NCBI GenBank assembly: GCA_002409455.1
Contig: DHNI01000014.1
Coordinates: 2,359 to 8,392, forward strand
Direction of reading: 5' to 3'
DNA: 6,034 nucleotides
Source of the DNA: Firmicutes bacterium UBA5420
Lineage (GTDB): Bacteria > Bacillota > Limnochordia > Darwinibacteriales > Darwinibacteriaceae
Under the pieces are notes generated by a model. That model was given only the letters and a program-made list of their open reading frames with translations. It was not told the origin of the DNA and made no database searches. Within the stretch, counting starts at the first letter, position 1, and each line of letters starts with the position of its first letter. This document shows positions 1 to 5,170 of this stretch, piece after piece. The translations under genes were made by a program, and so were the position numbers.

Positions 1-1
1 G

Positions 2-406
2 ATGCACCCAATGGAGTTGGAGGATTGGTTACACAGCTTTTTCCAATCTTCTGAAGATGAAGCAGAGCCCTACGTGAATTTAGCATACGTATACCAAAAT
101 GGAAATGACAATAGTTCCGAGCAGATCCAGCAAGGTGAGGACAATCGGGCCTATATCTACCAAGAAGGTGATGGAAACGTAGCGGAGCAGTGGCAGAGTG
201 GCGTGGGAAACTGGGCTGGGGCCTATCAACTGGGCAATCGCAATGTCGCGATCACCCACCAGATGGGCACAAACAATTGGGCAGGAGTCTACCAAGTGGG
301 CGATACCAATACAGCCAGGATTCAACAAAGCGGAAACAACTTTTCCGCTCTGGTCACCCAGATAGGCAACGGCAATTCTGCGGTGATTGTGCAAGGAAGC
401 AAGTAA
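2..406 (+). CDS. Curlin-repeat (CsgA/CsgB-like) protein, N-terminus possibly cut by window edge
   Basis: The visible 134 residues are an acidic 25-residue lead followed by ten tandem 11-residue repeats of pattern N-x-A-x-x-x-Q-x-G-x-x. Asn recurs at residues 26, 37, 48, 59, 70, 81, 92, 103 and 125 (Phe at 114), and Gln at 32 and every 11th residue up to 131. Gly follows two residues after Gln in the first nine repeats. This is the curlin repeat signature known from CsgA and CsgB, whose repeats stack into a beta-solenoid amyloid outside the cell. No signal peptide is visible. The first ATG is at base 2, so the ribosome binding site cannot be seen and the true start, with any secretion signal, may lie outside the window. 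No csgG, csgE or csgF homologue is in the window. A strong terminator follows. The repeat family is clear; function as a secreted amyloid is inference, and another beta-solenoid role is possible. Confidence 0.85.
   Translation: MHPMELEDWLHSFFQSSEDEAEPYVNLAYVYQNGNDNSSEQIQQGEDNRAYIYQEGDGNVAEQWQSGVGNWAGAYQLGNRNVAITHQMGTNNWAGVYQVGDTNTARIQQSGNNFSALVTQIGNGNSAVIVQGSK
77..403 (+). repeat. Ten tandem 33-bp coding repeats (11-residue curlin units)
   Basis: The repeats keep exact 33-bp phase at protein level, but the DNA of successive units is diverged, so this is an old array held by protein selection rather than a recent tandem duplication. Units alternate in character. Odd units carry Tyr just before the conserved Gln (residues 31, 53, 75, 97, with Thr at 119), while even units have Ile, Trp, His, Gln or Val there. 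The real structural period is therefore 22 residues, as expected for one strand-turn-strand layer. The last unit is ten residues long and ends the protein. Confidence 0.9.
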
Positions 407-447
407 CACTACACTCACGGTGGGGTGAGGTCGATCTTTATCCTGGA

Positions 448-463
448 GTCTCCTTCGGGAGGC
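448..463 (+). other. Short RNA hairpin with C(UUCG)G tetraloop in the curlin 3' region
   Basis: A 6-bp stem (448-453 with 458-463, one G-U pair) closes a UUCG loop, a known extra-stable tetraloop context. It lies between the curlin stop codon and the intrinsic terminator. A weaker 5-bp hairpin (CTCAC 414-418 with GTGAG 425-429) precedes it. Such structures can protect the 3' end of a transcript, but no function is shown, and a stem this short can occur by chance. Confidence 0.35.
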
Positions 464-475
464 ATCCACGAGGGA

Positions 476-512
476 GGGTCAAGACTACAATTGGTCTTGA
501 CCCTTTTGCTTT
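476..512 (+). terminator. Intrinsic terminator after the curlin-like gene
   Basis: A perfect 10-bp stem (GGGTCAAGAC 476-485 with GTCTTGACCC 494-503) encloses an 8-nt loop and is followed by TTTTGCTTT. It lies 70 bp after the curlin stop codon and 69 bp before the first permease start. It should separate the two transcription units. Confidence 0.85.
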
Positions 513-528
513 ACCAGAAGTGAACCCC

Positions 529-557
529 TTGCCCCTTGAGACATTTTGGCGTATTGT
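529..557 (+). promoter_or_regulatory. Weak candidate promoter for the permease operon
   Basis: TTGCCC (529-534) and TATTGT (552-557) are 17 bp apart, each matching 4 of 6 consensus positions for a housekeeping sigma factor. The terminator just upstream means a promoter is expected between about 513 and 565, and this is the best pair I see. It would give a very short leader running straight into the ribosome binding site. An activator-dependent promoter would fit the weak match. No CcpA-type cre site was recognised. Confidence 0.25.
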
Positions 558-580
558 AAAAGGAGAAAGGAGGAGTCAGC

Positions 581-1462
581 ATGCATTCCAAGTGGAAAAG
601 GCTGGGCAATGAACAGACAAAAACCGCACTTTTAGCCCTTTTGCCTTCATTCATTCTTTTTTGTGCCTTCACCATCTATCCAATCTTTTATTCGCTGTAT
701 CTGAGTTTTTTTAACGCATCGCTGCTCTCCCCTACCCGCGCCTATGTGGGGCTCAACAATTATGTTAACCTTCTGCAAAACCCCACGTTCCAAAAGGCTG
801 TTAGAAACACCATCCACTACACCATCGGGGTTGTGCCTATTGGTATTGCCTTATCTTTGTGCGTTGCCGTCCTGCTCAATAACAAACTACGGTTTCGGAA
901 TTTCTTCCGCGCCGCCTTTTTCGCCCCCGTCGTAACCTCTATGGTCGCAGTATCAATTGTCTGGACCTGGATGCTAGAACCAAATTACGGGCTTATTAAC
1001 GGCGTCTTAGCAAAAGTAGGGATTGCAGGACCAGGCTGGCTCACCGATCCTGCTTGGTCCATGACCTCTGTGATCCTCTTGAGTATCTGGAAGAACCTCG
1101 GCTTTAATATGGTGATTTTCTTGGCGGGGCTCCAAGACATTCCCATCGAAATCAATGAAAGTGCAGATTTGGACGGTGTGACTTCCTTCCAGAAGTTCCG
1201 CTACATCACAATTCCCATGATGAGGAGCTCTATCGCCTTTGCCTCCATTGTGAGCATGATCAAGTCTATGCAGGTCTTCGGCCAAATCTATGTAATGACT
1301 GGCGGTGGGCCCGCCAATTCTACCATGGTCGTTGTGTACTACCTATACCAACAGGCCTTCGAGTTCTATCGTAGCGGTTATGCATCAGCTGTAGCTTGGG
1401 TGCTTTTCGCGGCAATCTTGATATTGACTTTAGCCCAGAACCGCCTGCTCAAATCGCAATAA
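581..1462 (+). CDS. Sugar ABC transporter permease, MalF/UgpA type
   Basis: A 293-residue integral membrane permease of a carbohydrate ABC importer, one half of the translocation pore. Six hydrophobic segments are visible at roughly residues 15-38, 80-99, 110-130, 162-183, 217-235 and 264-287. The cytoplasmic EAA loop that docks the ATPase appears at 193-212 as E-S-A-D-L-D-G, ending in I-P. A T-G-G-G-P motif at 240-244 is typical of this subfamily. Length is normal. The start is fixed by an AAAGGAGGAG ribosome binding site (566-575) just upstream of the ATG. It is the first gene of a three-gene operon. The substrate-binding protein gene usually found just upstream is absent; the curlin-like gene and its terminator occupy that place. 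The substrate cannot be told from sequence, but a sugar, oligosaccharide or glycerol-phosphate-like compound is most likely. Confidence 0.93.
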   Translation: MHSKWKRLGNEQTKTALLALLPSFILFCAFTIYPIFYSLYLSFFNASLLSPTRAYVGLNNYVNLLQNPTFQKAVRNTIHYTIGVVPIGIALSLCVAVLLNNKLRFRNFFRAAFFAPVVTSMVAVSIVWTWMLEPNYGLINGVLAKVGIAGPGWLTDPAWSMTSVILLSIWKNLGFNMVIFLAGLQDIPIEINESADLDGVTSFQKFRYITIPMMRSSIAFASIVSMIKSMQVFGQIYVMTGGGPANSTMVVVYYLYQQAFEFYRSGYASAVAWVLFAAILILTLAQNRLLKSQ

Positions 1463-1478
1463 GAAAGGAGGAAGCCCC

Positions 1479-2294
1479 ATGCGAATCAAGCGCTTGATTA
1501 TGTACTTTGTGCTCTTTACTCTCGCCCTTTTAATGTTAATGCCCTTTGCTTGGATGGTTCTCTCCTCCTTCAAGGAAGCAGATGAGGTGTTTACCTACGA
1601 CATGACTTGGCTACCCTCTTCGATTAGTTTCTCCGGATATTATCGGGCACTCACTGAGCAGCCCTTCTTGAAATATACATTCAACAGCATATTTGTCTCC
1701 CTAATCATCACGGTCGCCCAGCTTATCACCGGTGTTCTAGCGGGGTATGCCTTTGCTCGTCTGAACTTTCCTGGCCGAAACCTGGTCTTTATAATCTACC
1801 TATCAGCGATGATGATCCCCTCACAGGCCACCATCATTCCATCTTATATTCTTATTCGAAAAATGGGTCTCATCGATCGCTATGCCGGTCTCACCCTGCC
1901 CTTCTTAGCCGGTCCCTTTGGGGCTTTCATGATGCGGCAGTTTTTCCTATCTATGCCCGAATCCCTGGAGGAGGCTGCCGTCATCGACGGATGCAGCCGC
2001 TTTCAAGTCCTAGGGAAAATCATATTACCCTTAAGCAAACCAGCCCTGGCATCCCTTGGACTGTTTACCTTTATGGGTGCCTGGAACGATTTTATGTGGC
2101 CATTAATCATTATTAATAGAGATGCCATGAGAACACTGCAAGTAGGACTCTCCTTGATGCGGGCTGATCTTTATCCAGACTGGCCCATGATGATGGCGGC
2201 CTCTGTGATGGCTACGCTGCCCATTATCATTGCATTTCTATCGGCACAGAAACAGTTTATCCAAAGTCTAGCCTTTACTGGAGTCAGGTATTAA
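1479..2294 (+). CDS. Sugar ABC transporter permease, MalG/UgpE/AraQ type
   Basis: This 271-residue inner-membrane protein is the second pore subunit, expected to pair with the permease encoded just upstream. Hydrophobic segments lie at about residues 7-29, 69-93, 102-122, 137-156, 187-209 and 237-255. The EAA loop is well kept at 161-184 (E-E-A-A-V-I-D-G, ending I-L-P), stronger than in its partner. The W-N-D-F-M-W-P-L stretch at 202-209 and the C-terminal F-T-G-V pattern are hallmarks of the MalG side of the family. The gene starts 16 bp after the preceding stop, with an AAAGGAGG ribosome binding site at 1464-1471, so the two are translated from one message. No ATPase gene follows. Such transporters in Firmicutes often share a general MsmX/UgpC-type ATPase encoded elsewhere. 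Confidence 0.94.
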   Translation: MRIKRLIMYFVLFTLALLMLMPFAWMVLSSFKEADEVFTYDMTWLPSSISFSGYYRALTEQPFLKYTFNSIFVSLIITVAQLITGVLAGYAFARLNFPGRNLVFIIYLSAMMIPSQATIIPSYILIRKMGLIDRYAGLTLPFLAGPFGAFMMRQFFLSMPESLEEAAVIDGCSRFQVLGKIILPLSKPALASLGLFTFMGAWNDFMWPLIIINRDAMRTLQVGLSLMRADLYPDWPMMMAASVMATLPIIIAFLSAQKQFIQSLAFTGVRY

Positions 2295-2326
2295 ACGCCG
2301 GTAATGGCGAGGGAGGAACGATAAGA

Positions 2327-3130
2327 ATGTTATTTGGAGTAACTACGATGACATTTTACCACAAACCCATTCTTGAAGCCCTGGAGATGATCAAAAACTC
2401 CGGATTTGATTGCGCTGAAATCTGGGCCGATCATGCCTGGGATGACAAGAAAGGAGCAAGTGTGGCCGAACTTAAGGCCACCCTAGCAAGGCTCAATTTG
2501 CAGTCTACCATTCACTGCCCCATTATGGATATCAGCATCACCAGTCCTAACAGGGGTATCCGGGAAGAATCACTGCGCCAGACCTATGATGCCATTAATC
2601 TAGCCCGCGATCTAGACTCGCGCCTGATTGTAATCCACCCGGGAAGCAAGTTTTCCGTTCTTGAGGATCCCAACTTGCACTGGACTAATCAAGTGGAATC
2701 CATGAGGAAAATCCTGGCCTATGCCAAAAACATGAACGTCTTGGCCACAGTGGAAAACATGGATAGCGACAAAGCCATCGTCTCTGTGAAATATTGGGAT
2801 GACTTGAACAGACTCTTTCAGGATATGGACAGTGAAGAAAAGTGGGTAACCCTGGATGTAACACACATTAGGGATACAGAGCAGGTTCTAGCTTTTATCG
2901 AGAAAGCCGGATCCAATATTGCCCACCTCCATCTGAGCGACGGCACTCTTGACCAGATGCACCTGAGAATTGGCACAGGCGATCTAGATTTGAGGCGGAT
3001 CGCAAAAGCCCTTCAAGCGAAGGGCTATACAGGTGTTTGGTCGCTAGAATGCTTCATAGTAGACAACAACGAAGAGAAAATGCGGGAAGAATTAGGGCAG
3101 GCTCGTGCCCTCTTTGGAAATCCAGCATAA
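2327..3130 (+). CDS. Sugar phosphate isomerase/epimerase, xylose-isomerase-like TIM barrel
   Basis: This 267-residue cytoplasmic protein has the AP-endonuclease-2/xylose-isomerase-like barrel fold. Likely metal and catalytic residues sit at strand ends in the usual order: E31 (A-E-I-W), H63 (I-H-C-P), H104 (I-H-P-G), E143 (V-E-N-M), D177 and H180 (L-D-V-T-H), H200/H202/D205 (H-L-H-L-S-D), H212 and E241 (S-L-E-C). The H-x-R-I-G-x-G-D segment at 212-219 is a common family signature. Length is typical. It starts 32 bp after the second permease; GGGAGG (2311-2316) lies 10 nt before the ATG, and a small 4-bp hairpin (2296-2309) precedes it. The operon position implies it acts on the imported sugar or a derivative. 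The exact reaction is unknown: isomerase, epimerase, dehydratase and endonuclease IV relatives share this fold, though the sugar context makes endonuclease unlikely. Confidence 0.88.
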   Translation: MLFGVTTMTFYHKPILEALEMIKNSGFDCAEIWADHAWDDKKGASVAELKATLARLNLQSTIHCPIMDISITSPNRGIREESLRQTYDAINLARDLDSRLIVIHPGSKFSVLEDPNLHWTNQVESMRKILAYAKNMNVLATVENMDSDKAIVSVKYWDDLNRLFQDMDSEEKWVTLDVTHIRDTEQVLAFIEKAGSNIAHLHLSDGTLDQMHLRIGTGDLDLRRIAKALQAKGYTGVWSLECFIVDNNEEKMREELGQARALFGNPA

Positions 3131-3135
3131 GTAAC

Positions 3136-4020
3136 TCAAACTTTGAGCTCATCTTCTGCCTGAAGATGGGCTTTTCTATATGCTAGGGGCGAAACCCCTT
3201 CGATTTGCTTAAAGGTCGTGGAAAGATGCGAACTATTCACAAAACCGCATCGCCTAGCCACTTCTTCCATCGATACCTTGGTTTTCTCTAACATCTCCCG
3301 GGCTTTGCGATGTCGACACTCCATAATGTATTGATGAGGCGTCTTACCCACCATCCTAGGGAAGATCTTTTGCATATACGAGGGGCTCACGAAAATGGCA
3401 TCACTAATATCTTTAACAGTGATATTGCTTGTGTAATACGTTTCAATATATTTGCAGGCTTTCTGGATGATACTCTCTAAATAGGGCTGGGATTCCCCGG
3501 GCCAGCTTGGCGTCAGTTTACCATCTCGAATAAGCTGGATGGCTATGCGGTTTTCGAGGCTGGCAAGCATAAGTGGGCTAGCGTCGCCATGGTGCACCAC
3601 TTCGTGGATCAGTGCATCAAGTGCTTCTAGCAGGAAGTAACTGTACTTATTGTCGAGGGCGTCAAAGGCAAGCTTCTCTGTTCCCCCCAGTGCTAAATAG
3701 ATGCCTGCCATAAAGTCCGGCAACACGCAAACGGTCATGTAACGGGCCGGAGCCTGCCTATCCCCAGGATGTACTAAAATGTCATCCCCCGGTGCTAGGC
3801 ATAGTAGGCTACCCTTTTTAAACTGGTACTGACAACCATTAATGGTAACCAAGGGCGGCGTTTCAAAGAAAATCACAAAGTGGTACTCCTCCACCTCCAT
3901 CTTGCAGTCAACGACATAGGAATCAGGCAGAAACACGGCTACATGCTCAGAGAAAATAGCCTGCCCCTTGCAGTAAATGCTCGGGGGGATCTTTTCGACG
4001 AAGTAGTCAAAGCCACGCAT
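3136..4020 (-). CDS. AraC-family transcriptional regulator with N-terminal cupin-like domain
   Basis: A 294-residue DNA-binding regulator. Residues about 20-100 form a beta-rich cupin-like sensor domain (V-T-I-N-G then L-A-P-G-D), the usual ligand-binding part of AraC proteins. The C-terminal third holds two helix-turn-helix units, at about 200-222 (ITVKDISDAIFVSPSYMQ) and 249-272, with the family motifs S-P-S-Y-M-Q-K-I-F and C-G-F-V-N-S-S-H-L-S-T-T-F-K, and the ending G-V-S-P-L-A-Y-R. The frame stays open upstream to a GTG at 4140, but that 40-residue extension does not resemble the family. The ATG at 4020 has AGAGGGG ten nt upstream (4031-4037), so I chose it. The gene converges on the sugar operon with 5 bp between stops and is the natural candidate to control it, and perhaps itself. 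Activator or repressor role and inducer are unknown. Confidence 0.92.
   Translation of the reverse strand: MRGFDYFVEKIPPSIYCKGQAIFSEHVAVFLPDSYVVDCKMEVEEYHFVIFFETPPLVTINGCQYQFKKGSLLCLAPGDDILVHPGDRQAPARYMTVCVLPDFMAGIYLALGGTEKLAFDALDNKYSYFLLEALDALIHEVVHHGDASPLMLASLENRIAIQLIRDGKLTPSWPGESQPYLESIIQKACKYIETYYTSNITVKDISDAIFVSPSYMQKIFPRMVGKTPHQYIMECRHRKAREMLEKTKVSMEEVARRCGFVNSSHLSTTFKQIEGVSPLAYRKAHLQAEDELKV
3146..3175 (+). terminator. Intrinsic terminator of the sugar operon, inside the 3' end of araC
   Basis: An 11-bp stem with one G-U pair (3146-3156 with 3162-3172) around a 5-nt loop is followed by a run of four T. It starts 15 bp after the isomerase stop. It lies wholly within the coding sequence of the converging araC-type gene, whose stop codon is at 3136-3138. 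On the minus strand the same stem is followed by CAAAGTTT, a poor U-tract, so termination is probably mainly for the plus strand. Confidence 0.8.
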
Positions 4021-4088
4021 CTCTTTTGCACCCCTCTGACCTTGTGTCGGAACGGCAGACGAGAAATTCCACCGTTTCTCCGTTTGAC

Positions 4089-4122
4089 AAGGAATTCTGC
4101 ATTGAAACGGGAATTCCTTTTT
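4089..4122. promoter_or_regulatory. 9-bp inverted repeat around GAATTC in the araC leader, candidate operator
   Basis: AAGGAATTC (4089-4097) and GAATTCCTT (4111-4119) are perfect inverted arms around a 13-bp spacer. Because GAATTC is itself a palindrome, GGAATTC also recurs as a direct repeat 19 bp apart, close to the roughly two-turn spacing of AraC-family half-sites. It lies about 70 bp upstream of the araC start. On the minus strand it touches TTGTCA (4090-4085), a fair -35 match, but no convincing -10 follows at 17 bp. On the plus strand the hairpin is followed by five T and could act as a weak terminator. Operator function is inference. Confidence 0.4.
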
Positions 4123-4154
4123 CATCCAATCTAGGCACACGGGGTGTAAAAGTG

Positions 4155-4192
4155 AAAGACACCTTTGGTGTTAACCACTTGGGGTGTCTTTT
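4155..4192 (-). terminator. Probable intrinsic terminator after the DUF1540 gene
   Basis: Arms AAAGACACC (4155-4163) and GGTGTCTTT (4183-4191) form a perfect 9-bp stem around a 19-nt loop. Read on the minus strand it begins 16 bp after the DUF1540 stop and is followed by an interrupted T-rich tail (CTTTCACTTTT). It would insulate araC from the upstream phosphatase-hydrolase unit. On the plus strand four T also end the stem, so it may work both ways. The long loop and broken T-tract lower confidence. The GGTGT core recurs at 4143, 4167 and 4183, so a protein-binding site is an alternative. Confidence 0.55.
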
Positions 4193-4207
4193 CGGGACGT
4201 TTGGAGT

Positions 4208-4417
4208 TTACCGCTCTACAAAGGTCTTGCAGCATGTAGCCTCACAAGAATTAACTGGGGTTTCGCCAAACTGCTGCACTATGCTTTGTGTTTGTTCGAA
4301 ATCGTATTGTTCCGGCAAGGCTTGCCCCACCTCGTCACTGGTAATCAGGATACCCTCCGCTGAACAATAGTTTTCATCCCACCACTTACAGTTCTTCACG
4401 GTGCAATGGACTTCCAT
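4208..4417 (-). CDS. DUF1540 small cysteine-motif protein
   Basis: This 69-residue protein matches the DUF1540 pattern: V-x-C-x-V-x-N-C at residues 3-10 (C5, C10), C18 followed by A and I/L residues, and a C-terminal S-C-E-A-T-C-C-K-T-F at 57-66 (C58, C62, C63). The six cysteines suggest metal binding, but the family, common in Clostridia and relatives, has no established function that I know of. The frame is open further upstream, but the ATG at 4417 has a perfect GAGGAGG ribosome binding site six nt before it (4424-4430), which settles the start. The middle, about residues 28-52, is longer and richer in Glu and Gln than the compact members I recall. It lies 106 bp downstream of the SGNH hydrolase gene on the same strand, with no terminator seen between them, so co-transcription is likely. 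Confidence 0.85.
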   Translation of the reverse strand: MEVHCTVKNCKWWDENYCSAEGILITSDEVGQALPEQYDFEQTQSIVQQFGETPVNSCEATCCKTFVER

Positions 4418-4523
4418 AACAGACCTCCTCTGGGCTCTATTTCCTTTGTTATGGTTCCAAGAACAGCTCCTAGATATACACTCCAAAAGTCAATTGTTGC
4501 GCTATAGACAAGGTTGATCCGCC

Positions 4524-5153
4524 CTACAGATAGACTCCCACTGCCTCAAGATAGGCACGAGCAATGAGACCATGGCCTGCAGGAGAAGGATGCACGCCGT
4601 CAGGGGCCCAGTATCCTGGTTCGCGCTTAGCACAGGCTGCTGCAAAAAGACCATCTAGAGGGACATGCAAAGCCCCAAACTCCCTAGCAAGCTCACGAAC
4701 TGCCTGAATCTTGGGATCCAAATCCTCCCGCCAGACTTTCTGTTCAGGCAGAGTTGGAACTAAAAAGGGTTCCAAAAGGATCAACTTCGTATCAGGGGTG
4801 CTCTCTTTTACCCTGGCTAGTAGCCTCTTATACCCACTATGGTAGCTTTCAATGGAAACCGGATCATTCAAACTATACTTCTTCCAGCAATCGTTAATTC
4901 CAATCATGATCGAAAGCACATTGGGCTTCAAATCAAGACAATCTTCATCCCAACGTGCCTCTAAGTCCCGTACTCGATTGCCACTAATGCCGCGGTTTAT
5001 AAAGCATACACCTTTTTCTGGATACAAAGAAGAAAATAGACTAGATGCGATATAGGCGTATCCTATTCCTAAAGTATCGTTGATTCGATCTCGGTGAGTA
5101 TCGGTAATGCTATCGCCTTGAAACAATACTCGATCCCCCGTCTTGATTAACAT
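4524..5153 (-). CDS. SGNH/GDSL-family hydrolase (esterase)
   Basis: This 209-residue protein carries the four SGNH blocks: G-D-S-I-T with nucleophile S15, the glycine block N-R-G-I-S-G-N-R (G58), G-I-N-D with N87, and D-G-V-H-P-S with catalytic D185 and H188. Members deacylate esters, often acetyl groups on sugars or polysaccharides. There is no signal peptide, so it should act in the cytoplasm, perhaps on an imported or internal acetylated sugar. An ATG 12 bp upstream (5165) is in frame but directly abuts the AGGAG sequence; the ATG at 5153 has GGAG six nt away and gives the usual M-x-I-K-x-G-D-x-V-L-F family opening, so I chose it. It begins 17 bp after the alkaline phosphatase stop, implying one operon. 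The substrate is unknown; rhamnogalacturonan acetylesterase-like or other acyl-sugar esterase activity is plausible. Confidence 0.9.
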   Translation of the reverse strand: MLIKTGDRVLFQGDSITDTHRDRINDTLGIGYAYIASSLFSSLYPEKGVCFINRGISGNRVRDLEARWDEDCLDLKPNVLSIMIGINDCWKKYSLNDPVSIESYHSGYKRLLARVKESTPDTKLILLEPFLVPTLPEQKVWREDLDPKIQAVRELAREFGALHVPLDGLFAAACAKREPGYWAPDGVHPSPAGHGLIARAYLEAVGVYL

Positions 5154-5159
5154 TGTTCG

Positions 5160-5170
5160 CTCCATCTCCT
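5160..5170 (-). promoter_or_regulatory. Ribosome binding site deciding the SGNH hydrolase start
   Basis: Reading the minus strand, AGGAGATGGAG occupies 5170-5160 immediately after the phosphatase stop codon TAA (5173-5171). The in-frame ATG embedded in it (5165-5163) is too close to AGGAG to be used from it. The next ATG (5153-5151) is six nt from GGAG and twelve from AGGAG. The first ATG is thus probably part of the ribosome binding site rather than a start. Confidence 0.6.

Noticed and set aside
77..403. CRISPR array or recent tandem DNA duplication
   Set aside because: The 33-bp periodicity is in protein pattern only; successive DNA units are diverged, there are no repeat-spacer boundaries, and the frame is coding throughout.
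80..469. Minus-strand open frame of 129 codons opposite the curlin gene
   Set aside because: Its length comes from the periodic codons of the repeat array on the other strand; the protein has no recognisable motif and runs past the curlin stop.
190..612. Plus-strand open frame of 140 codons overlapping the curlin gene and permease start
   Set aside because: It crosses the strong terminator at 476-512, overlaps two well-supported genes in another frame and has no protein features.
4021..4140. N-terminal extension of the AraC regulator to a GTG at 4140
   Set aside because: The extra 40 residues do not look like an AraC N-terminus, and the ATG at 4020 has a reasonable ribosome binding site and gives normal family length.
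4026..4370. Plus-strand open frame of 114 codons opposite the araC leader and DUF1540 gene
   Set aside because: It runs antisense to a clear DUF1540 gene and across two hairpins, with no family resemblance.
4418..4523. Promoter for the DUF1540 gene in the gap after the SGNH gene
   Set aside because: TTGACT and TATATC occur on the minus strand but only 9 bp apart; no correctly spaced pair was found.
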